The notes under the pieces: generated by a model
The model's database searches: none
What the model was told of the DNA's origin: nothing
Seen by the model: the letters and a program-made list of their open reading frames with translations, nothing else
Assembly (NCBI RefSeq): GCF_009760405.1
Contig: NZ_WRPP01000002.1
Coordinates: forward strand, 496,001 to 560,000
DNA: 64,000 bases
Direction: 5' to 3'
From: Nocardia terrae
GTDB taxonomy: Bacteria; Actinomycetota; Actinomycetes; Mycobacteriales; Mycobacteriaceae
Shown: positions 34,439-45,541 of the stretch, one piece after another
Layout of the letters: each line of letters opens with the position of its first letter
Numbering within the stretch: position 1 is the first letter of the stretch
Program-made: the position numbers and the translations under genes

Positions 34439-35707
34439 ATGCCGTTGCCGGTGATCGACGGAGCCGCGGCCGCGAATCCGGATGTGCCCCACCAGCGCTC
34501 GATTCCACTGGTCGCGGTGTGGCTGGTGGCGGTGCTGGGCGCACTGGCCGGGTTGCAGTGGCTGGGCATGGCGGTGAGGGACCCGCGGGCGATGCTGCAC
34601 CTCGAGGATCTCGACGCCTACCGGATCGCGGGGAGCCGGGTGTTGCACGGCGTTTCGCTGTATGACACACCGCTGCATCCGAATACGCGCAGCGGCTGGG
34701 ATTTCGTCTACACCCCGTTCGCCGCCTTGCTGTTCGTGCCGCTGACGGCGTTGCACGGTGCGGTGTTCACCGGGGTCGGCGGGCTCGCGAACTTCGCGAT
34801 GCTCACCGGCGCGGTGGTCGCGGCCCTGTCGATCCTCGGCTACCGGCGCGACCGCCGCATGCTGATCCTGGGCCCGGCCGCCGCCGGTCTGCTGCTGTTC
34901 TGCGAGCCGATCCGTTCGACCATGGCCTTCGGGCAGATCAACATCCTGCTGTTGCTGCTGGTCCTGGCCGACACGGCGCTGCCGGACTCCGCGCGTGGCA
35001 AGGGAGTCCTCATCGGCATCGCCACCGGGATCAAGCTGACCCCGGCGTTCTTCATCCTGTACCTGGTGGTGACCGGGCGATTCCGTGCGGCTGCCACGGC
35101 ATCCGGCACTCTGATCGCCACCATGGCGATCGGGCTGGCCGTGCTGCCGAAGGATTCGCTGGCCTTCTGGGGTGGCGTGTTCGCCGACTCCTCCCGCATC
35201 GGCGCACCCGACACCCCGTACAACGAATCCCTGCGCGGGCTGATCGCCCGCTCGCTCGGCTCGGGCGGCGGGGCGCAAGTGCTGTGGCTCGCCGCGGCCC
35301 TCGCCTTCGCCGCCGTCTGCCTGGTGCTGGCCCGCCGCCTGTCCGTCTCCGGTCGCGAACTTCCTGCCGTGATCCTGTGCGGTCTGACCGCCACCGTCGT
35401 GTCGCCGTTCAGCTGGATCCACCACTGGGTGTGGCTCGCGCCGCTCCTGATCTACTTGGCGCACTTGGCGATTCGCCACCGATCGCTCCCGATCGCCGCT
35501 GTCCTGCTCGCGGTCTTCCTCATCTGCGCGGGCGGCTTCTACAGGTTGTTCGGCGTGTACCGCGAGCACATCCTGGACTTCGAGAACCACGGCCTCGCGG
35601 AACTTCTCGTCCACAATGCCTATACCTGGCTCGTCCCGATGTTGTTCGGGGCCACCGTGATCGCCCTGCGCCGCGGGGCCCCGTCAGGAGAACGCCTCAG
35701 CGCGTGA
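34439..35707 (+). CDS. GT87/DUF2029-family polyprenol-phosphate mannosyltransferase-like protein
   Basis: A 422-residue protein with about ten membrane helices. [20 protein letters not shown] is the conserved first-loop region with the GT-C acidic residues of the DUF2029/GT87 family, which includes mycobacterial PimE. Other typical blocks are [32 protein letters not shown] and [18 protein letters not shown], and [16 protein letters not shown] near the end. Expected to add mannose to a lipid-linked acceptor outside the membrane. The ATG at 34439 has a GAGGGG site. Overlaps the convergent LLM gene by 11 bp. Confidence 0.85.
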   Translation: MPLPVIDGAAAANPDVPHQRSIPLVAVWLVAVLGALAGLQWLGMAVRDPRAMLHLEDLDAYRIAGSRVLHGVSLYDTPLHPNTRSGWDFVYTPFAALLFVPLTALHGAVFTGVGGLANFAMLTGAVVAALSILGYRRDRRMLILGPAAAGLLLFCEPIRSTMAFGQINILLLLLVLADTALPDSARGKGVLIGIATGIKLTPAFFILYLVVTGRFRAAATASGTLIATMAIGLAVLPKDSLAFWGGVFADSSRIGAPDTPYNESLRGLIARSLGSGGGAQVLWLAAALAFAAVCLVLARRLSVSGRELPAVILCGLTATVVSPFSWIHHWVWLAPLLIYLAHLAIRHRSLPIAAVLLAVFLICAGGFYRLFGVYREHILDFENHGLAELLVHNAYTWLVPMLFGATVIALRRGAPSGERLSA

Positions 35708-36704
35708 CGGATTCGCGCGCGGCCATCGCCGCTCCGGTCAGCTCGATCGAGCGCACCCGATCGTCGACGTTCTGGGCGTGATGCGCCGTGATCAGCTCGT
35801 CGGCCTGAATGTCGCCGGCGAAATCCTCCAGGTACGCAACGACTTCGGCGGGCGTGCCGACGGCGGTGTAGGTCGTCATCTTGCGCAGATGCCCGCCCTG
35901 CGGCGTGCTCAGGAAGGCGTCGATCTCCTCGTCGGAGAACTCCATCCCCTTGGCGCTGCGCTTGATGAAGGCCCGCGCCCGGTTCCGGTAGGCGACCGTC
36001 TTCTGTTCCTGGGCCGCGTCCTGGCTGTCCGCGGCGAACACATTCACCCCGGCGATCACGTACGGCTCGGCGAGCTGCTCCGAGGGCTGGAACCGGTCCC
36101 GGTACTCCCGCACCGCCTGGTGCAGGGCGTCGGGTGCGAAATGCGAGGCGAACGCGTACGGCAGCCCGAGGTGCGCGGCCAGCTGCGCCCCGAACAGCGA
36201 CGACCCCAGAATGTAGAGCGGCACAATCCCTTCCGCGCGCGGCACGGCCTTGATGCCCGGAATCACCGAGTTCCCGGTCAGATACCCCTGCAACTCCAGC
36301 ACATCCTGCGGGAACGTGTCCGCCGACGACGGATTGCGCCGCAACGCCCGCATCGTCTCCTGATCGCTGCCCGGCGCGCGCCCCAGCCCGAGGTCGATCC
36401 GCCCCGGATACAGCGACTCGAGGGTCCCGAACTGCTCGGCGATCACCAGCGGCGAGTGATTGGGCAGCATGATCCCGCCCGCGCCCAGCCGGATCGACTC
36501 GGTGTGCCCGGCCACGTATCCGATGAGCACGCTGGTCGCGCTGGACGCGATCGATCCCATGTTGTGGTGCTCGGCATACCAAACCCGCTCATACCCACTG
36601 CGTTCCGCCGCCTGTGCCAGCGCGACGCTGTTGTGGAAGCTGTCACGCGCGGTCTGACCCGGCGCGATGGCGGCGAGGTCGAGAAGGGACAGTGCGACGG
36701 GCAT
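35697..36704 (-). CDS. LLM-class flavin-dependent oxidoreductase
   Basis: About 335 residues of the bacterial luciferase-like superfamily, MsnO8-type branch. [19 protein letters not shown] is the characteristic start; [20 protein letters not shown] and [20 protein letters not shown] are conserved. It uses reduced FMN or F420 to oxidise or reduce an unknown substrate. ATG 36704 is preferred over the upstream in-frame 36764 because homologous sequence starts there. It lies downstream of, and on the same strand as, the NmrA-like gene. Confidence 0.85.
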   Translation of the reverse strand: MPVALSLLDLAAIAPGQTARDSFHNSVALAQAAERSGYERVWYAEHHNMGSIASSATSVLIGYVAGHTESIRLGAGGIMLPNHSPLVIAEQFGTLESLYPGRIDLGLGRAPGSDQETMRALRRNPSSADTFPQDVLELQGYLTGNSVIPGIKAVPRAEGIVPLYILGSSLFGAQLAAHLGLPYAFASHFAPDALHQAVREYRDRFQPSEQLAEPYVIAGVNVFAADSQDAAQEQKTVAYRNRARAFIKRSAKGMEFSDEEIDAFLSTPQGGHLRKMTTYTAVGTPAEVVAYLEDFAGDIQADELITAHHAQNVDDRVRSIELTGAAMAARESVTR

Positions 36705-36793
36705 GCTGGCACCGGCTTTCCTGGATCGGCTGTCGTGGTCACGGGTGGGCGCTGTGACACCCACCCCCTATGACAATTCGATTGGCATCGAAC

Positions 36794-37639
36794 TTATGCC
36801 CGGAACGCCACCGCGTTCTCCGCGGCCCAGTCCCGCACATCGCGTGCCGGCCGCCCGGTGAGCTCGGCGACGGTCGTGGTCACCAGGTCCGAGGGCGGCC
36901 GGAATTCGGCCATCGACAGCAGCGAGGCGATGAGCCGAGCGGGCAGTCCCGCCCGCGTCATCGACTCCCGCGCCACGTCCAGCGGCAGCGCCTCGAATCG
37001 CAGTGACCGGCCCAGCGCCTCGCCGATGGCCTGGACCTGATCGGCCCGGCCGACCACGCGCGGCCCGGTCACGAGATATGTGCGCCCGGTATGCGAGTGA
37101 TCGGTGAGCAATTCGACCGCCACCGCCGCGATATCGCCCTCGTGCACCACCGCGGTCGGCGCAACCTCGGTCCCGCGCACCACGTCGCCCGCCCGGATCT
37201 GCCCGGCCCACCCCAGCGCGTTCGAGGCGATGGTGTCCGCCCGCAGCACGGTCCAGGGCACCCCGGACTCCGCGAGCAGCGCCTCCATCCCGGCATGCAG
37301 CTCGGGAATCAGATCCGATTGCGGCCCTTCGTCGTTCACCGTCGTCGACGACAGATAGACCACCCGCCGCGCGTGCCCGCCGAGCACCTTCAGCACCTCG
37401 GCCGCGCCCTCGGTCCCGTGGAACGGCCACACCAGGAACACGGATTCGACGCCGTCCGCGGCCGCCGCCAGCGACTCCGGCTCAGCCAGATCCCCGCGCA
37501 CCACCTGCACCCCTTCGGGAAATTCCGAGCTCTCCGGATCTCGAGCCAGCGCTCTGGTCGGTACCCCCTTCGCGTTCAACTGGGCAACTACCTGTCGTCC
37601 GACGTTTCCCGTCGCACCCACCACGAGCACTGTGTTCAC
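36794..37639 (-). CDS. NmrA-like NAD(P)-binding protein
   Basis: About 281 residues. The Rossmann motif VLVVGATGNVGRQVVAQL is at the very start, followed by TRALARDPES and VRGDLAEPESL, as in NmrA/quinone-oxidoreductase-2-like atypical SDRs. There is no full SDR catalytic Tyr-x3-Lys. It may be a redox-sensing regulator or a reductase. GTG 37639 is chosen just before the motif; a frame extending to 37705 is possible. Divergent from sufR. Confidence 0.82.
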   Translation of the reverse strand: MNTVLVVGATGNVGRQVVAQLNAKGVPTRALARDPESSEFPEGVQVVRGDLAEPESLAAAADGVESVFLVWPFHGTEGAAEVLKVLGGHARRVVYLSSTTVNDEGPQSDLIPELHAGMEALLAESGVPWTVLRADTIASNALGWAGQIRAGDVVRGTEVAPTAVVHEGDIAAVAVELLTDHSHTGRTYLVTGPRVVGRADQVQAIGEALGRSLRFEALPLDVARESMTRAGLPARLIASLLSMAEFRPPSDLVTTTVAELTGRPARDVRDWAAENAVAFRA

Positions 37640-37772
37640 CCCGTCGAAAACCTGCACCGTACGAGCGGAATTTCCGAATATATCGTGGTCCAGCTCACAC
37701 CCCATCGCATCGTCCCAGGTCGCGAAGATCAGGTCAGGGAACCCTTACTGGATCGCGGAATGGAATTCCGTC

Positions 37773-37787
37773 ACACTTGTGTTGTGA
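37773..37787. promoter_or_regulatory. SufR operator
   Basis: ACACT-TGTGT-TGTGA is an exact match to the ACACT-N5-TGTGA inverted repeat described for SufR in Mycobacterium tuberculosis. It can also be read as TCACA-N7-TGTGA. It lies at the start of sufR, overlapping the proposed GTG, so binding would block the sufRBDCSUT promoter. Confidence 0.85.
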
Positions 37788-38560
37788 AAACCGTGGGTTT
37801 GCGGAATGCGCAACAGACCGGGCACCAGAACGAGGGTGCCCGGTCCGTTGTGGCGTCCGGACCGGCGGGTGAGGGGCACACCCGGGAAGCCGTCATCAAG
37901 CTGCTGCTGGAGGAGGGCCCGATCACCGCGACCGCCATCGGTGAGCGGCTCGGCCTGAGCCCGGCGGGCGTGCGCCGGCACCTGGACGCACTCATCGAAT
38001 CCGGTGAAGCGCGGGCCACCCGGTCCGCGCCCTGGCAGCAGAAGGGCCGCGGGCGTCCCGCCAAGCAGTTCCAGCTGACGGCCACCGGCCGGGGCAAGCT
38101 GGGGCACGCCTACGATGACCTCGCCGGAGCCGCCATGCGGCAGATCCGGGAGCTCGGCGGCGACGCGGCCATCACCGATTTCGCGCGCAAGCGGGTCCAG
38201 GCCATCGTGGCCGGGGTCGGTGAGCTCGCCGGGCACACCCCGGCCGAGACCGAGGCCAAGGCCGAGGAGATCGCGGAAGCGTTCACCGACGCCGGATTCG
38301 CGGCCTCGACCCGGAAAGTCGGTGCGGGCGTACAGATATGCCAGCATCACTGCCCGGTTTCGCACGTCGCCGAGGAATTCCCGGAGCTGTGCGCGGCCGA
38401 GCTCGAAGCCTTCCGAGAGATTCTCGGGACCCATGTGCAGCGCCTGGCGACCATCGCCAACGGCGACTGCGCCTGCACCACCCACGTTCCCCTCGTGGTA
38501 CCCCCAGTTGCACAGCCCGCAACGACTTCTACACATGACTCCGGAAGGAGTGCCGAATGA
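37784..38560 (+). CDS. sufR: SUF operon repressor, Fe-S-sensing
   Basis: About 258 residues. An ArsR/DeoR-like winged helix covers about residues 35-100 ([31 protein letters not shown]). The C-terminal cluster domain has cysteines in [22 protein letters not shown] and NGDCACTTH, the set that binds a [4Fe-4S] cluster in mycobacterial SufR. It represses the suf genes when its cluster is intact. The start is uncertain: GTG 37784 overlaps the operator and lacks a ribosome site, so translation may be leaderless; ATG 37760 and GTG 37792 are alternatives. Its stop overlaps sufB by 4 bp. Confidence 0.9.
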   Translation: MKTVGLRNAQQTGHQNEGARSVVASGPAGEGHTREAVIKLLLEEGPITATAIGERLGLSPAGVRRHLDALIESGEARATRSAPWQQKGRGRPAKQFQLTATGRGKLGHAYDDLAGAAMRQIRELGGDAAITDFARKRVQAIVAGVGELAGHTPAETEAKAEEIAEAFTDAGFAASTRKVGAGVQICQHHCPVSHVAEEFPELCAAELEAFREILGTHVQRLATIANGDCACTTHVPLVVPPVAQPATTSTHDSGRSAE

Positions 38561-39993
38561 CGACGACCACCGACCAGGTGCAGCCGCTGACCCAGGAAGA
38601 GACCATCGCGTCCCTGGGTAAGTACGGGTACGGCTGGGCCGACAAGGATGTCGCCGGTGCCAGTGCCAAGCGCGGCCTGTCCGAGGAGGTCGTGCGCGAC
38701 ATCTCGGCCAAGAAGAGCGAGCCCGAATGGATGCTCGACTTCCGCCTCAAGGCGCTGCGCATCTTCGACAAGAAGCCCATGCCGAACTGGGGCTCCAACC
38801 TCGAGGGCATCGACTTCGACAACATCAAGTACTTCGTGCGCTCCTCGGAGAAGCAGGCCGCTTCCTGGGAAGAGCTGCCCGAGGACATCAAGAACACCTA
38901 CGACAAGCTGGGCATCCCGGAGGCGGAGAAGCAGCGTCTGGTCGCCGGTGTCGCCGCGCAGTACGAGTCCGAGGTCGTCTACCACTCCATCCGTGAGGAC
39001 CTGGAGAAGCAGGGCGTCATCTTCCTCGACACCGACACCGGTCTCAAGGAGCACCCCGAGCTGTTCCAGAAGTACTTCGGCTCGGTGATTCCGTCGGGTG
39101 ACAACAAGTTCTCCGCGCTGAACTCCGCTGTGTGGTCGGGTGGTTCGTTCATCTACGTGCCGCCGGGCGTGCACGTGGACATCCCGCTGCAGGCGTACTT
39201 CCGCATCAACACCGAGAACATGGGTCAGTTCGAGCGGACGCTGATCATCGTCGACGAGGACGCCTACGTCCACTACGTCGAGGGCTGCACCGCGCCGATC
39301 TACTCCTCGGATTCGCTGCACTCCGCGGTGGTCGAGATCATCGTGAAGAAGGGCGGCCGCTGCCGCTACACCACGATCCAGAACTGGTCGAACAACGTCT
39401 ACAACCTGGTGACCAAGCGCGCCAAGGCCGAGGCGGGCGCGACCATGGAATGGGTCGACGGCAATATCGGCTCCAAGGTCACCATGAAGTACCCGGCCGT
39501 GTGGATGACCGGTGAGCACGCCAAGGGCGAGGTGCTCTCCATCGCGTTCGCCGGTGAGGGCCAGCACCAGGACACCGGCGCGAAGATGCTGCACCTGGCG
39601 CCGCACACCTCCTCGAACATCATCTCCAAGTCGGTGGCGCGCGGCGGTGGCCGTGCCTCCTACCGTGGTCTGGTGCAGGTCAACAAGGGCGCGTACGCGT
39701 CCAAGTCGACCGTGAAATGTGATGCGCTGCTGGTGGATACGATCAGCCGGTCCGACACCTACCCCTACGTCGACATCCGCGAGGACGACGTGACCATGGG
39801 CCACGAGGCGACCGTCTCGAAGGTGTCCGAGGACCAGCTGTTCTACCTGATGAGCCGCGGTCTGACCGAGGACGAGGCCATGGCGATGGTGGTGCGCGGC
39901 TTCGTGGAGCCGATCGCCAAGGAGCTCCCGATGGAGTACGCCCTGGAGCTGAACCGCCTGATCGAACTGCAGATGGAAGGAGCCGTCGGCTGA
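38557..39993 (+). CDS. sufB: Fe-S cluster assembly scaffold SufB
   Basis: A 478-residue scaffold subunit of the SufBC2D complex, which builds Fe-S clusters in the cytosol. Conserved regions include [53 protein letters not shown] and the C-terminal [20 protein letters not shown]. The beta-helix core is complete. The M. tuberculosis homologue carries an intein; this one is continuous and has none. The ATG follows GGAAGGAG and overlaps the sufR stop. Confidence 0.95.
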   Translation: MTTTTDQVQPLTQEETIASLGKYGYGWADKDVAGASAKRGLSEEVVRDISAKKSEPEWMLDFRLKALRIFDKKPMPNWGSNLEGIDFDNIKYFVRSSEKQAASWEELPEDIKNTYDKLGIPEAEKQRLVAGVAAQYESEVVYHSIREDLEKQGVIFLDTDTGLKEHPELFQKYFGSVIPSGDNKFSALNSAVWSGGSFIYVPPGVHVDIPLQAYFRINTENMGQFERTLIIVDEDAYVHYVEGCTAPIYSSDSLHSAVVEIIVKKGGRCRYTTIQNWSNNVYNLVTKRAKAEAGATMEWVDGNIGSKVTMKYPAVWMTGEHAKGEVLSIAFAGEGQHQDTGAKMLHLAPHTSSNIISKSVARGGGRASYRGLVQVNKGAYASKSTVKCDALLVDTISRSDTYPYVDIREDDVTMGHEATVSKVSEDQLFYLMSRGLTEDEAMAMVVRGFVEPIAKELPMEYALELNRLIELQMEGAVG

Positions 39994-41195
39994 TGGCCGT
40001 CGAGAACGTTGCCACTTCGGCGGTGCCGAATGTCGCTGAAGCCGCTGAGGCTCGTACCCCTGCCCTGAACAAGGGTGAGGTTTTCGCGTCGTTCGACGTG
40101 AACGCCTTCGAGATTCCCTCGGGTCGTGACGAGGCGTGGCGCTTCACCCCGATGCGTCGCCTGAACGGCCTGCACGACGGCACCGCCGTGCGGGACGGGC
40201 AGGCCACCGTCGAGGTGAGCGCGCCCGCCGGCGTCACCGCCGAGACCGTGGACCGCACCGACGCCCGCCTGGGCGAGGGCGGCACCCCGACCGATCGTGT
40301 TGCCGCACAGGCGTACTCCGGTTTCGAGCAGGCGACCGTCGTGACGGTCGGCGCGGAAACCGAAGTGGCCGAGCCGATCACGGTGACCGTCACCGGTCCG
40401 GGTGTGGGCAAGACCGCCTACGGGCACCTGCAGATCCGCCTGGGCAATTTCGCCCGCGCCACCCTGGTCCTCGACCAGAAGGGCAGCGGAACCTACGCCG
40501 AGAACGTGGAATTCATCCTCGGTGACAGCGCCGCGCTGAACGTGATCGTCGTGCAGGACTGGGCCGAGGACGCCGTGCACGTCACCGCGCACCACGCCAA
40601 GCTGGGCCGCGACGCCACCCTGCGCCACACCAATGTCACCCTCGGCGGCGACGTGGTGCGGTTGACCGGCAATGTCCGCTACGCGGGTCCCGGCGGCGAC
40701 GCCGAGCTGCTGGGCGTGTACTTCGCCGACGACGGCCAGTTCTTCGAGCAGCGTCTGCTGGTCGACCACTCGCAGCCCAACTGCAAGTCCAACGTGCAGT
40801 ACAAGGGTGCGCTGCAGGGCGATCCGACCTCCGACAAGCCGGACACGCACACCGTGTGGGTCGGCGACGTGCTGATCCGCGCCGCGGCCGAGGGCACCGA
40901 CACCTACGAGGTGAACCGCAACCTGGTGCTCACCGACGGCGCGCGCGCCGACTCGGTGCCGAACCTGGAGATCGAGACCGGCGAGATCGTCGGGGCCGGG
41001 CACGCCGCGGCCACCGGTCGTTTCGACGACGAGCAGCTGTTCTACCTGCGTTCGCGCGGCATCCCGGAGGAGGTCGCCCGCCGTCTCGTGGTGCGCGGCT
41101 TCTTCTTCGAGATCCTGCAGAAGATCACCGTCCCCGAGGTCCGGGAGCGGCTCGAGGCGGCCATCGAGGCCGAGCTCGCCGCTGTCGGAGTCTGA
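39993..41195 (+). CDS. sufD: Fe-S cluster assembly protein SufD
   Basis: A 400-residue partner of SufB. It has the family's RDEAWRFTPMRRLNGL near residue 45, the beta-helix core (GGDAELLGVYFADDGQFFEQ, DHSQPNCKSNVQYKGAL) and the C-terminal EEVARRLVVRGFFFEILQKI. The conserved His for cluster assembly is in the DHSQPN stretch. The ATG begins at the last base of the sufB stop, so translation is coupled. Confidence 0.95.
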   Translation: MAVENVATSAVPNVAEAAEARTPALNKGEVFASFDVNAFEIPSGRDEAWRFTPMRRLNGLHDGTAVRDGQATVEVSAPAGVTAETVDRTDARLGEGGTPTDRVAAQAYSGFEQATVVTVGAETEVAEPITVTVTGPGVGKTAYGHLQIRLGNFARATLVLDQKGSGTYAENVEFILGDSAALNVIVVQDWAEDAVHVTAHHAKLGRDATLRHTNVTLGGDVVRLTGNVRYAGPGGDAELLGVYFADDGQFFEQRLLVDHSQPNCKSNVQYKGALQGDPTSDKPDTHTVWVGDVLIRAAAEGTDTYEVNRNLVLTDGARADSVPNLEIETGEIVGAGHAAATGRFDDEQLFYLRSRGIPEEVARRLVVRGFFFEILQKITVPEVRERLEAAIEAELAAVGV

Positions 41196-41251
41196 TTGAC
41201 GCTGTCGGCGTCTGACCACACTTCCCATCCCGCAAAGGAATCCGAAATCCG

Positions 41252-42022
41252 ATGACCACCCTGGAAATCAAGGACCTGCACGTCGAGGTCGCCAACCCGG
41301 ACGAGACCGGCGAGCCCATCAAGATCCTCAAGGGCGTGAACCTGACCATCAAGTCGGGCGAGACCCACGCGATCATGGGCCCCAACGGTTCCGGCAAGTC
41401 GACCCTGTCCTACGCCATCGCCGGCCACCCCAAGTACACCGTCACCAGTGGTTCCATCACCCTCGACGGTGAGGACGTGCTGGAGATGTCGGTCGACGAG
41501 CGCGCGCGTGCGGGCCTGTTCCTGGCCATGCAGTACCCGGTCGAGGTTCCGGGCGTCTCGGTTTCCAACTTCCTGCGCACCGCCGCCACCGCCATCCGCG
41601 GCGAGGCTCCCAAGCTGCGTACCTGGGTCAAGGAAGTCAAGGAGTCGATGGGCGAGCTGGAGATCGACTCCGCCTTCGGCGACCGTTCCGTCAACGAGGG
41701 TTTCTCCGGTGGTGAGAAGAAGCGCCAGGAGATCCTGCAGCTGAGCCTGCTCAAGCCGAAGATCGCCATCCTCGACGAGACCGACTCTGGCCTCGACGTC
41801 GACGCGCTGCGGATTGTTTCCGAGGGCGTCAACCGTTACAAGGAGCGGGAGAACGGCGGCATCCTGCTGATCACCCACTACACCCGCATCCTGCGCTACA
41901 TCCAGCCGGACTTCGTGCACGTGTTCGTGGGCGGCAAGATCGTGGCCGAGGGCGGCCCCGAACTGGCCGAGGAACTCGACGCGAACGGCTACGTGCGCTT
42001 CACTTCTCCTGTAGGAGCCTAG
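41252..42022 (+). CDS. sufC: Fe-S cluster assembly ATPase SufC
   Basis: A 256-residue ABC-type ATPase that powers the SufBD scaffold. Walker A is MGPNGSGKSTLSYAI, the signature is EGFSGGEKKRQEILQ, Walker B is IAILDETDSGLDVDAL, and the switch His is in LLITHYTRIL. It is soluble and has no membrane partner. A CAAAGGAA site precedes the ATG. It is separated from sufD by 56 bp and abuts sufS directly. Confidence 0.96.
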   Translation: MTTLEIKDLHVEVANPDETGEPIKILKGVNLTIKSGETHAIMGPNGSGKSTLSYAIAGHPKYTVTSGSITLDGEDVLEMSVDERARAGLFLAMQYPVEVPGVSVSNFLRTAATAIRGEAPKLRTWVKEVKESMGELEIDSAFGDRSVNEGFSGGEKKRQEILQLSLLKPKIAILDETDSGLDVDALRIVSEGVNRYKERENGGILLITHYTRILRYIQPDFVHVFVGGKIVAEGGPELAEELDANGYVRFTSPVGA

Positions 42023-43276
<1,254 letters not shown>

Positions 43277-43279
43277 ATC

Positions 43280-43753
43280 ATGCGCATGGAGCAGATGTAC
43301 CAGGAAGTCATCCTGGACCATTACAAGCACCCGCACCACCGAGGGCTGCGCGAGCCTTTCGGCGCGGAAGTGCACCACGTCAACCCCACCTGCGGTGACG
43401 AGGTGACGCTGCGCGTGCACATCGACGACAACGGTGACGTCAAGGACGTGTCCTACGACGGCCAGGGTTGCTCGATCAGCCAGGCGTCCACCTCGGTGCT
43501 CACCGACCAGGTCATCGGCCTGCCGGTGCAGCAGGCGCTGAAGGTGGTCGAGGCGTTCGACGAGATGATCACTTCGCGCGGCACCCTCGAGGGCGACGAG
43601 GACGTGATCGGCGACGGCATCGCCTTCGCCGGCGTGTCGAAGTATCCCGCCCGCGTGAAGTGCGCGCTGCTGGGCTGGATGGCGTTCAAGGACGCCGTCG
43701 TGCGGATAGCCTCGGCGGAGGAAGCCAAGAAGACCATGGGCAACGGGGAGTAG
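43280..43753 (+). CDS. sufU: Sulfur-transfer protein SufU
   Basis: A 157-residue zinc-containing, NifU-like protein that accepts persulfide sulfur from SufS. Three conserved cysteines are in NPTCGDEV, GQGCSISQAS and RVKCALLGW; the Asp of the zinc site is in CGDE. The starts at 43280 and 43286 (MEQMYQEVILDHYKHP) are both possible. Three bases separate it from sufS. Confidence 0.94.
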   Translation: MRMEQMYQEVILDHYKHPHHRGLREPFGAEVHHVNPTCGDEVTLRVHIDDNGDVKDVSYDGQGCSISQASTSVLTDQVIGLPVQQALKVVEAFDEMITSRGTLEGDEDVIGDGIAFAGVSKYPARVKCALLGWMAFKDAVVRIASAEEAKKTMGNGE

Positions 43754-43755
43754 AG

Positions 43756-44112
43756 ATGAGCGAAACCGAGCAGCAGACCAAGGAACTCACCCCCGAGGAG
43801 ATCCAGCACCTCGACGACATGGAGGAGGCGATGCGCGACGTCGTCGACCCCGAACTCGGCATCAACGTCGTCGACCTGGGCCTCGTCTACGGCATGACCT
43901 TCGAGGACGGCATCGCCAAACTCGACATGACCCTGACCTCCCCGGCCTGCCCCCTGACCGACGTCATCGAGGACCAGTCCCGCAACGCCCTGGTCCGCTC
44001 CGGCCTCGCCGAAGACCTCCAGATCAACTGGGTCTGGATGCCCCCGTGGGGCCCCGACAAGATCACCGACGACGGCCGCGAACAACTCCGCGCCCTCGGC
44101 TTCACGGTCTGA
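43756..44112 (+). CDS. sufT: Fe-S assembly factor SufT (DUF59/MIP18 family)
   Basis: A 118-residue accessory factor for Fe-S maturation. Core blocks are EEAMRDVVDPELGINVVDLGLVYG, LTSPACPLTDVIEDQ with the reactive cysteine, and WVWMPPWGPDKITDDGREQLRALGF. The ATG lies two bases after the sufU stop, and the operon ends after it in a strong hairpin. This order, sufR-B-D-C-S-U-T, is the standard actinobacterial arrangement. Confidence 0.94.
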   Translation: MSETEQQTKELTPEEIQHLDDMEEAMRDVVDPELGINVVDLGLVYGMTFEDGIAKLDMTLTSPACPLTDVIEDQSRNALVRSGLAEDLQINWVWMPPWGPDKITDDGREQLRALGFTV

Positions 44113-44133
44113 TCCGCACGGCCGCAACGTCTT

Positions 44134-44170
44134 CGGTGGGGGCCGATCCGAAATGGATCGGCCCCCACCG
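44134..44170 (+). terminator. Terminator of the suf operon
   Basis: A perfect 16-bp stem, CGGTGGGGGCCGATCC (44134-44149) with GGATCGGCCCCCACCG (44155-44170), closes a 5-base GAAAT loop. A moderately T-rich CTGTCTCGT follows. It lies 21 bp after the sufT stop. Confidence 0.8.
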
Positions 44171-44201
44171 CTGTCTCGTGCGATAGTCGGATCGGGAAGG
44201 A

Positions 44202-44441
44202 GTGATTCAGCGGGAGCGGTTCTCGCCGGATGAGTCCGACATTCGTATCGACACCTACTGTTCGCGCCGACCCGGGCAGGACTCGGCGGTGTATCTGACC
44301 CACCTGCCTACCGGAATCGCGGCGTGGAGCGGATCCGACGGCACCCAGGCTGGGAACAAGCTACAGGCACTGCGACTGTTGGCGGCTCGCATGAACGCGG
44401 TCGCCGAGGGGCGGTTCACCGCAGACCTGTGGACGCTGTAG
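44202..44441 (+). CDS. Release-factor-like mini-protein without the GGQ motif
   Basis: A 79-residue protein that resembles domain 3 of class I release factors. DIRIDTYCSRRPGQ aligns with the RF block ending in GGQ, then SAVYLTHLPTGIAAW and NKLQALRLLAARM align with the following RF strands and helix. The catalytic Gly-Gly-Gln is replaced by Pro24-Gly25-Gln26, and about five residues after it are missing. Peptidyl-tRNA hydrolysis is therefore unlikely. The GTG at 44202 begins right after GGAAGGA, too close for normal spacing, so the true start may be later. It lies between the suf terminator and a convergent hydrolase gene. Confidence 0.6.
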   Translation: MIQRERFSPDESDIRIDTYCSRRPGQDSAVYLTHLPTGIAAWSGSDGTQAGNKLQALRLLAARMNAVAEGRFTADLWTL

Positions 44442-44452
44442 ACGGACCTGAT

Positions 44453-45541
44453 TCAGCCGACGAGGCCGGTGTCGAGGGGGTAGCGGTCGGCGAGGGTGGT
44501 GCGGTCCTTGTAGTGGAAGTTGAGGACGAGGTCGTCTGCTACGCGGAACAATTCGTCGCGGCCCTCGATCACTTCGACCCAGTGCATGGGGAGGGCGGAG
44601 AGGCCGTGGATTGCGCCGATGAGGTTGCCTGCTACCGCGCCGGTGGAGTCGGAGTCGCCGGAGTGGTTGACCGCCAGCAGGAGTCCGGAGCGGATGTCGC
44701 CGGTGTGGTAGGTGTGCAGGGCGCAGTAGACGGCGATGGCGAGGCAGTCTTCGGCGCACCAACCGGCGCCGATCTGCTCGAGGCGTTCCGGGGTGGGAGA
44801 GCCGAGGTGTGCGATGGCGAGGGCGGCGGACAGTGCGGTGACGGTCTCGGCGCTGGAGGGCATGGGTGCGAGGCGGACGATGGTGTCGCGCACGGCGATC
44901 GGGAGGTCGACGCCCGCGATCACGGCGTCCATGATGACCGCGAACGCGCCGGCCGCGAGATACCCGGTCGGGTGGCCGTGGGTGAGCTGGGCGCAGCGCA
45001 TCGCGGCGTAGAAGGCGCGGTCGGCGCCGAACCCGGCCAAGCCGAAGGGCGCGGAGCGCATGACGGTCCCGCACCCCTTCGAGTTCGGATTCACCGGGCC
45101 CGGCTCCCCGAACTCCAACGGCGGCACGAACTCTTCCGCCTGCCGCCGCAGCCCGGTCAGGCACGCATTCCCCGGAGCCCGCGTGGCGTAGAGGAATTGG
45201 TGGCCGCCGAGCCACCCGTCGACATCGGCGGCGGGTTTGTTCTGCTGCTGGGTGTCCCGCCACCGTAGATACGCCCGCCGCAGCACCGGCGCGGGATCGG
45301 CCCCGTCCGGGCACCGCAACAGGCCCTCGGCGGTGAACAGCGTCATCTGTGTGTCATCGGTGATCTGTTGCGGCGCATCCGGATTCGACATCGGAAGATA
45401 TCCGGTCACACCCGCCGCACCGTATCGTCCCCGAATCTGCTCGAGCGACAGGAACTCGATCGGCCACCCCAGCGCGTCCCCGATCGCCCCGCCCAGCATC
45501 GCCCCGCGCACCCGGTCGAACAGCCGCTCGTAATCCTCCAC
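44453..45541 (-). CDS. ADP-ribosylglycohydrolase family protein
   Basis: A 362-residue DraG/ARH-type hydrolase, which removes ADP-ribose from proteins or nucleic acids with two Mg ions. The N-terminal AMLGGAIGDALGWPIEFLS, the first metal motif QITDDTQMTLFTAEGLL, and the second metal motif NHSGDSDSTGAVAGNLIGA are intact. Length and order are typical. No ADP-ribosyltransferase gene is visible nearby, so its substrate is open. Convergent with the release-factor-like gene, 11 bp apart. Confidence 0.92.
   Translation of the reverse strand: MEDYERLFDRVRGAMLGGAIGDALGWPIEFLSLEQIRGRYGAAGVTGYLPMSNPDAPQQITDDTQMTLFTAEGLLRCPDGADPAPVLRRAYLRWRDTQQQNKPAADVDGWLGGHQFLYATRAPGNACLTGLRRQAEEFVPPLEFGEPGPVNPNSKGCGTVMRSAPFGLAGFGADRAFYAAMRCAQLTHGHPTGYLAAGAFAVIMDAVIAGVDLPIAVRDTIVRLAPMPSSAETVTALSAALAIAHLGSPTPERLEQIGAGWCAEDCLAIAVYCALHTYHTGDIRSGLLLAVNHSGDSDSTGAVAGNLIGAIHGLSALPMHWVEVIEGRDELFRVADDLVLNFHYKDRTTLADRYPLDTGLVG

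Noticed and set aside
34319..35614. 431-residue open frame on the minus strand
   Set aside because: Antisense to the GT87-like gene, which has clear membrane helices and family motifs; the antisense product is Gln/Arg/Asp-rich without structure.
38557..39993. Intein in sufB, as in M. tuberculosis
   Set aside because: The reading frame is a continuous 478-residue SufB with no intein blocks.
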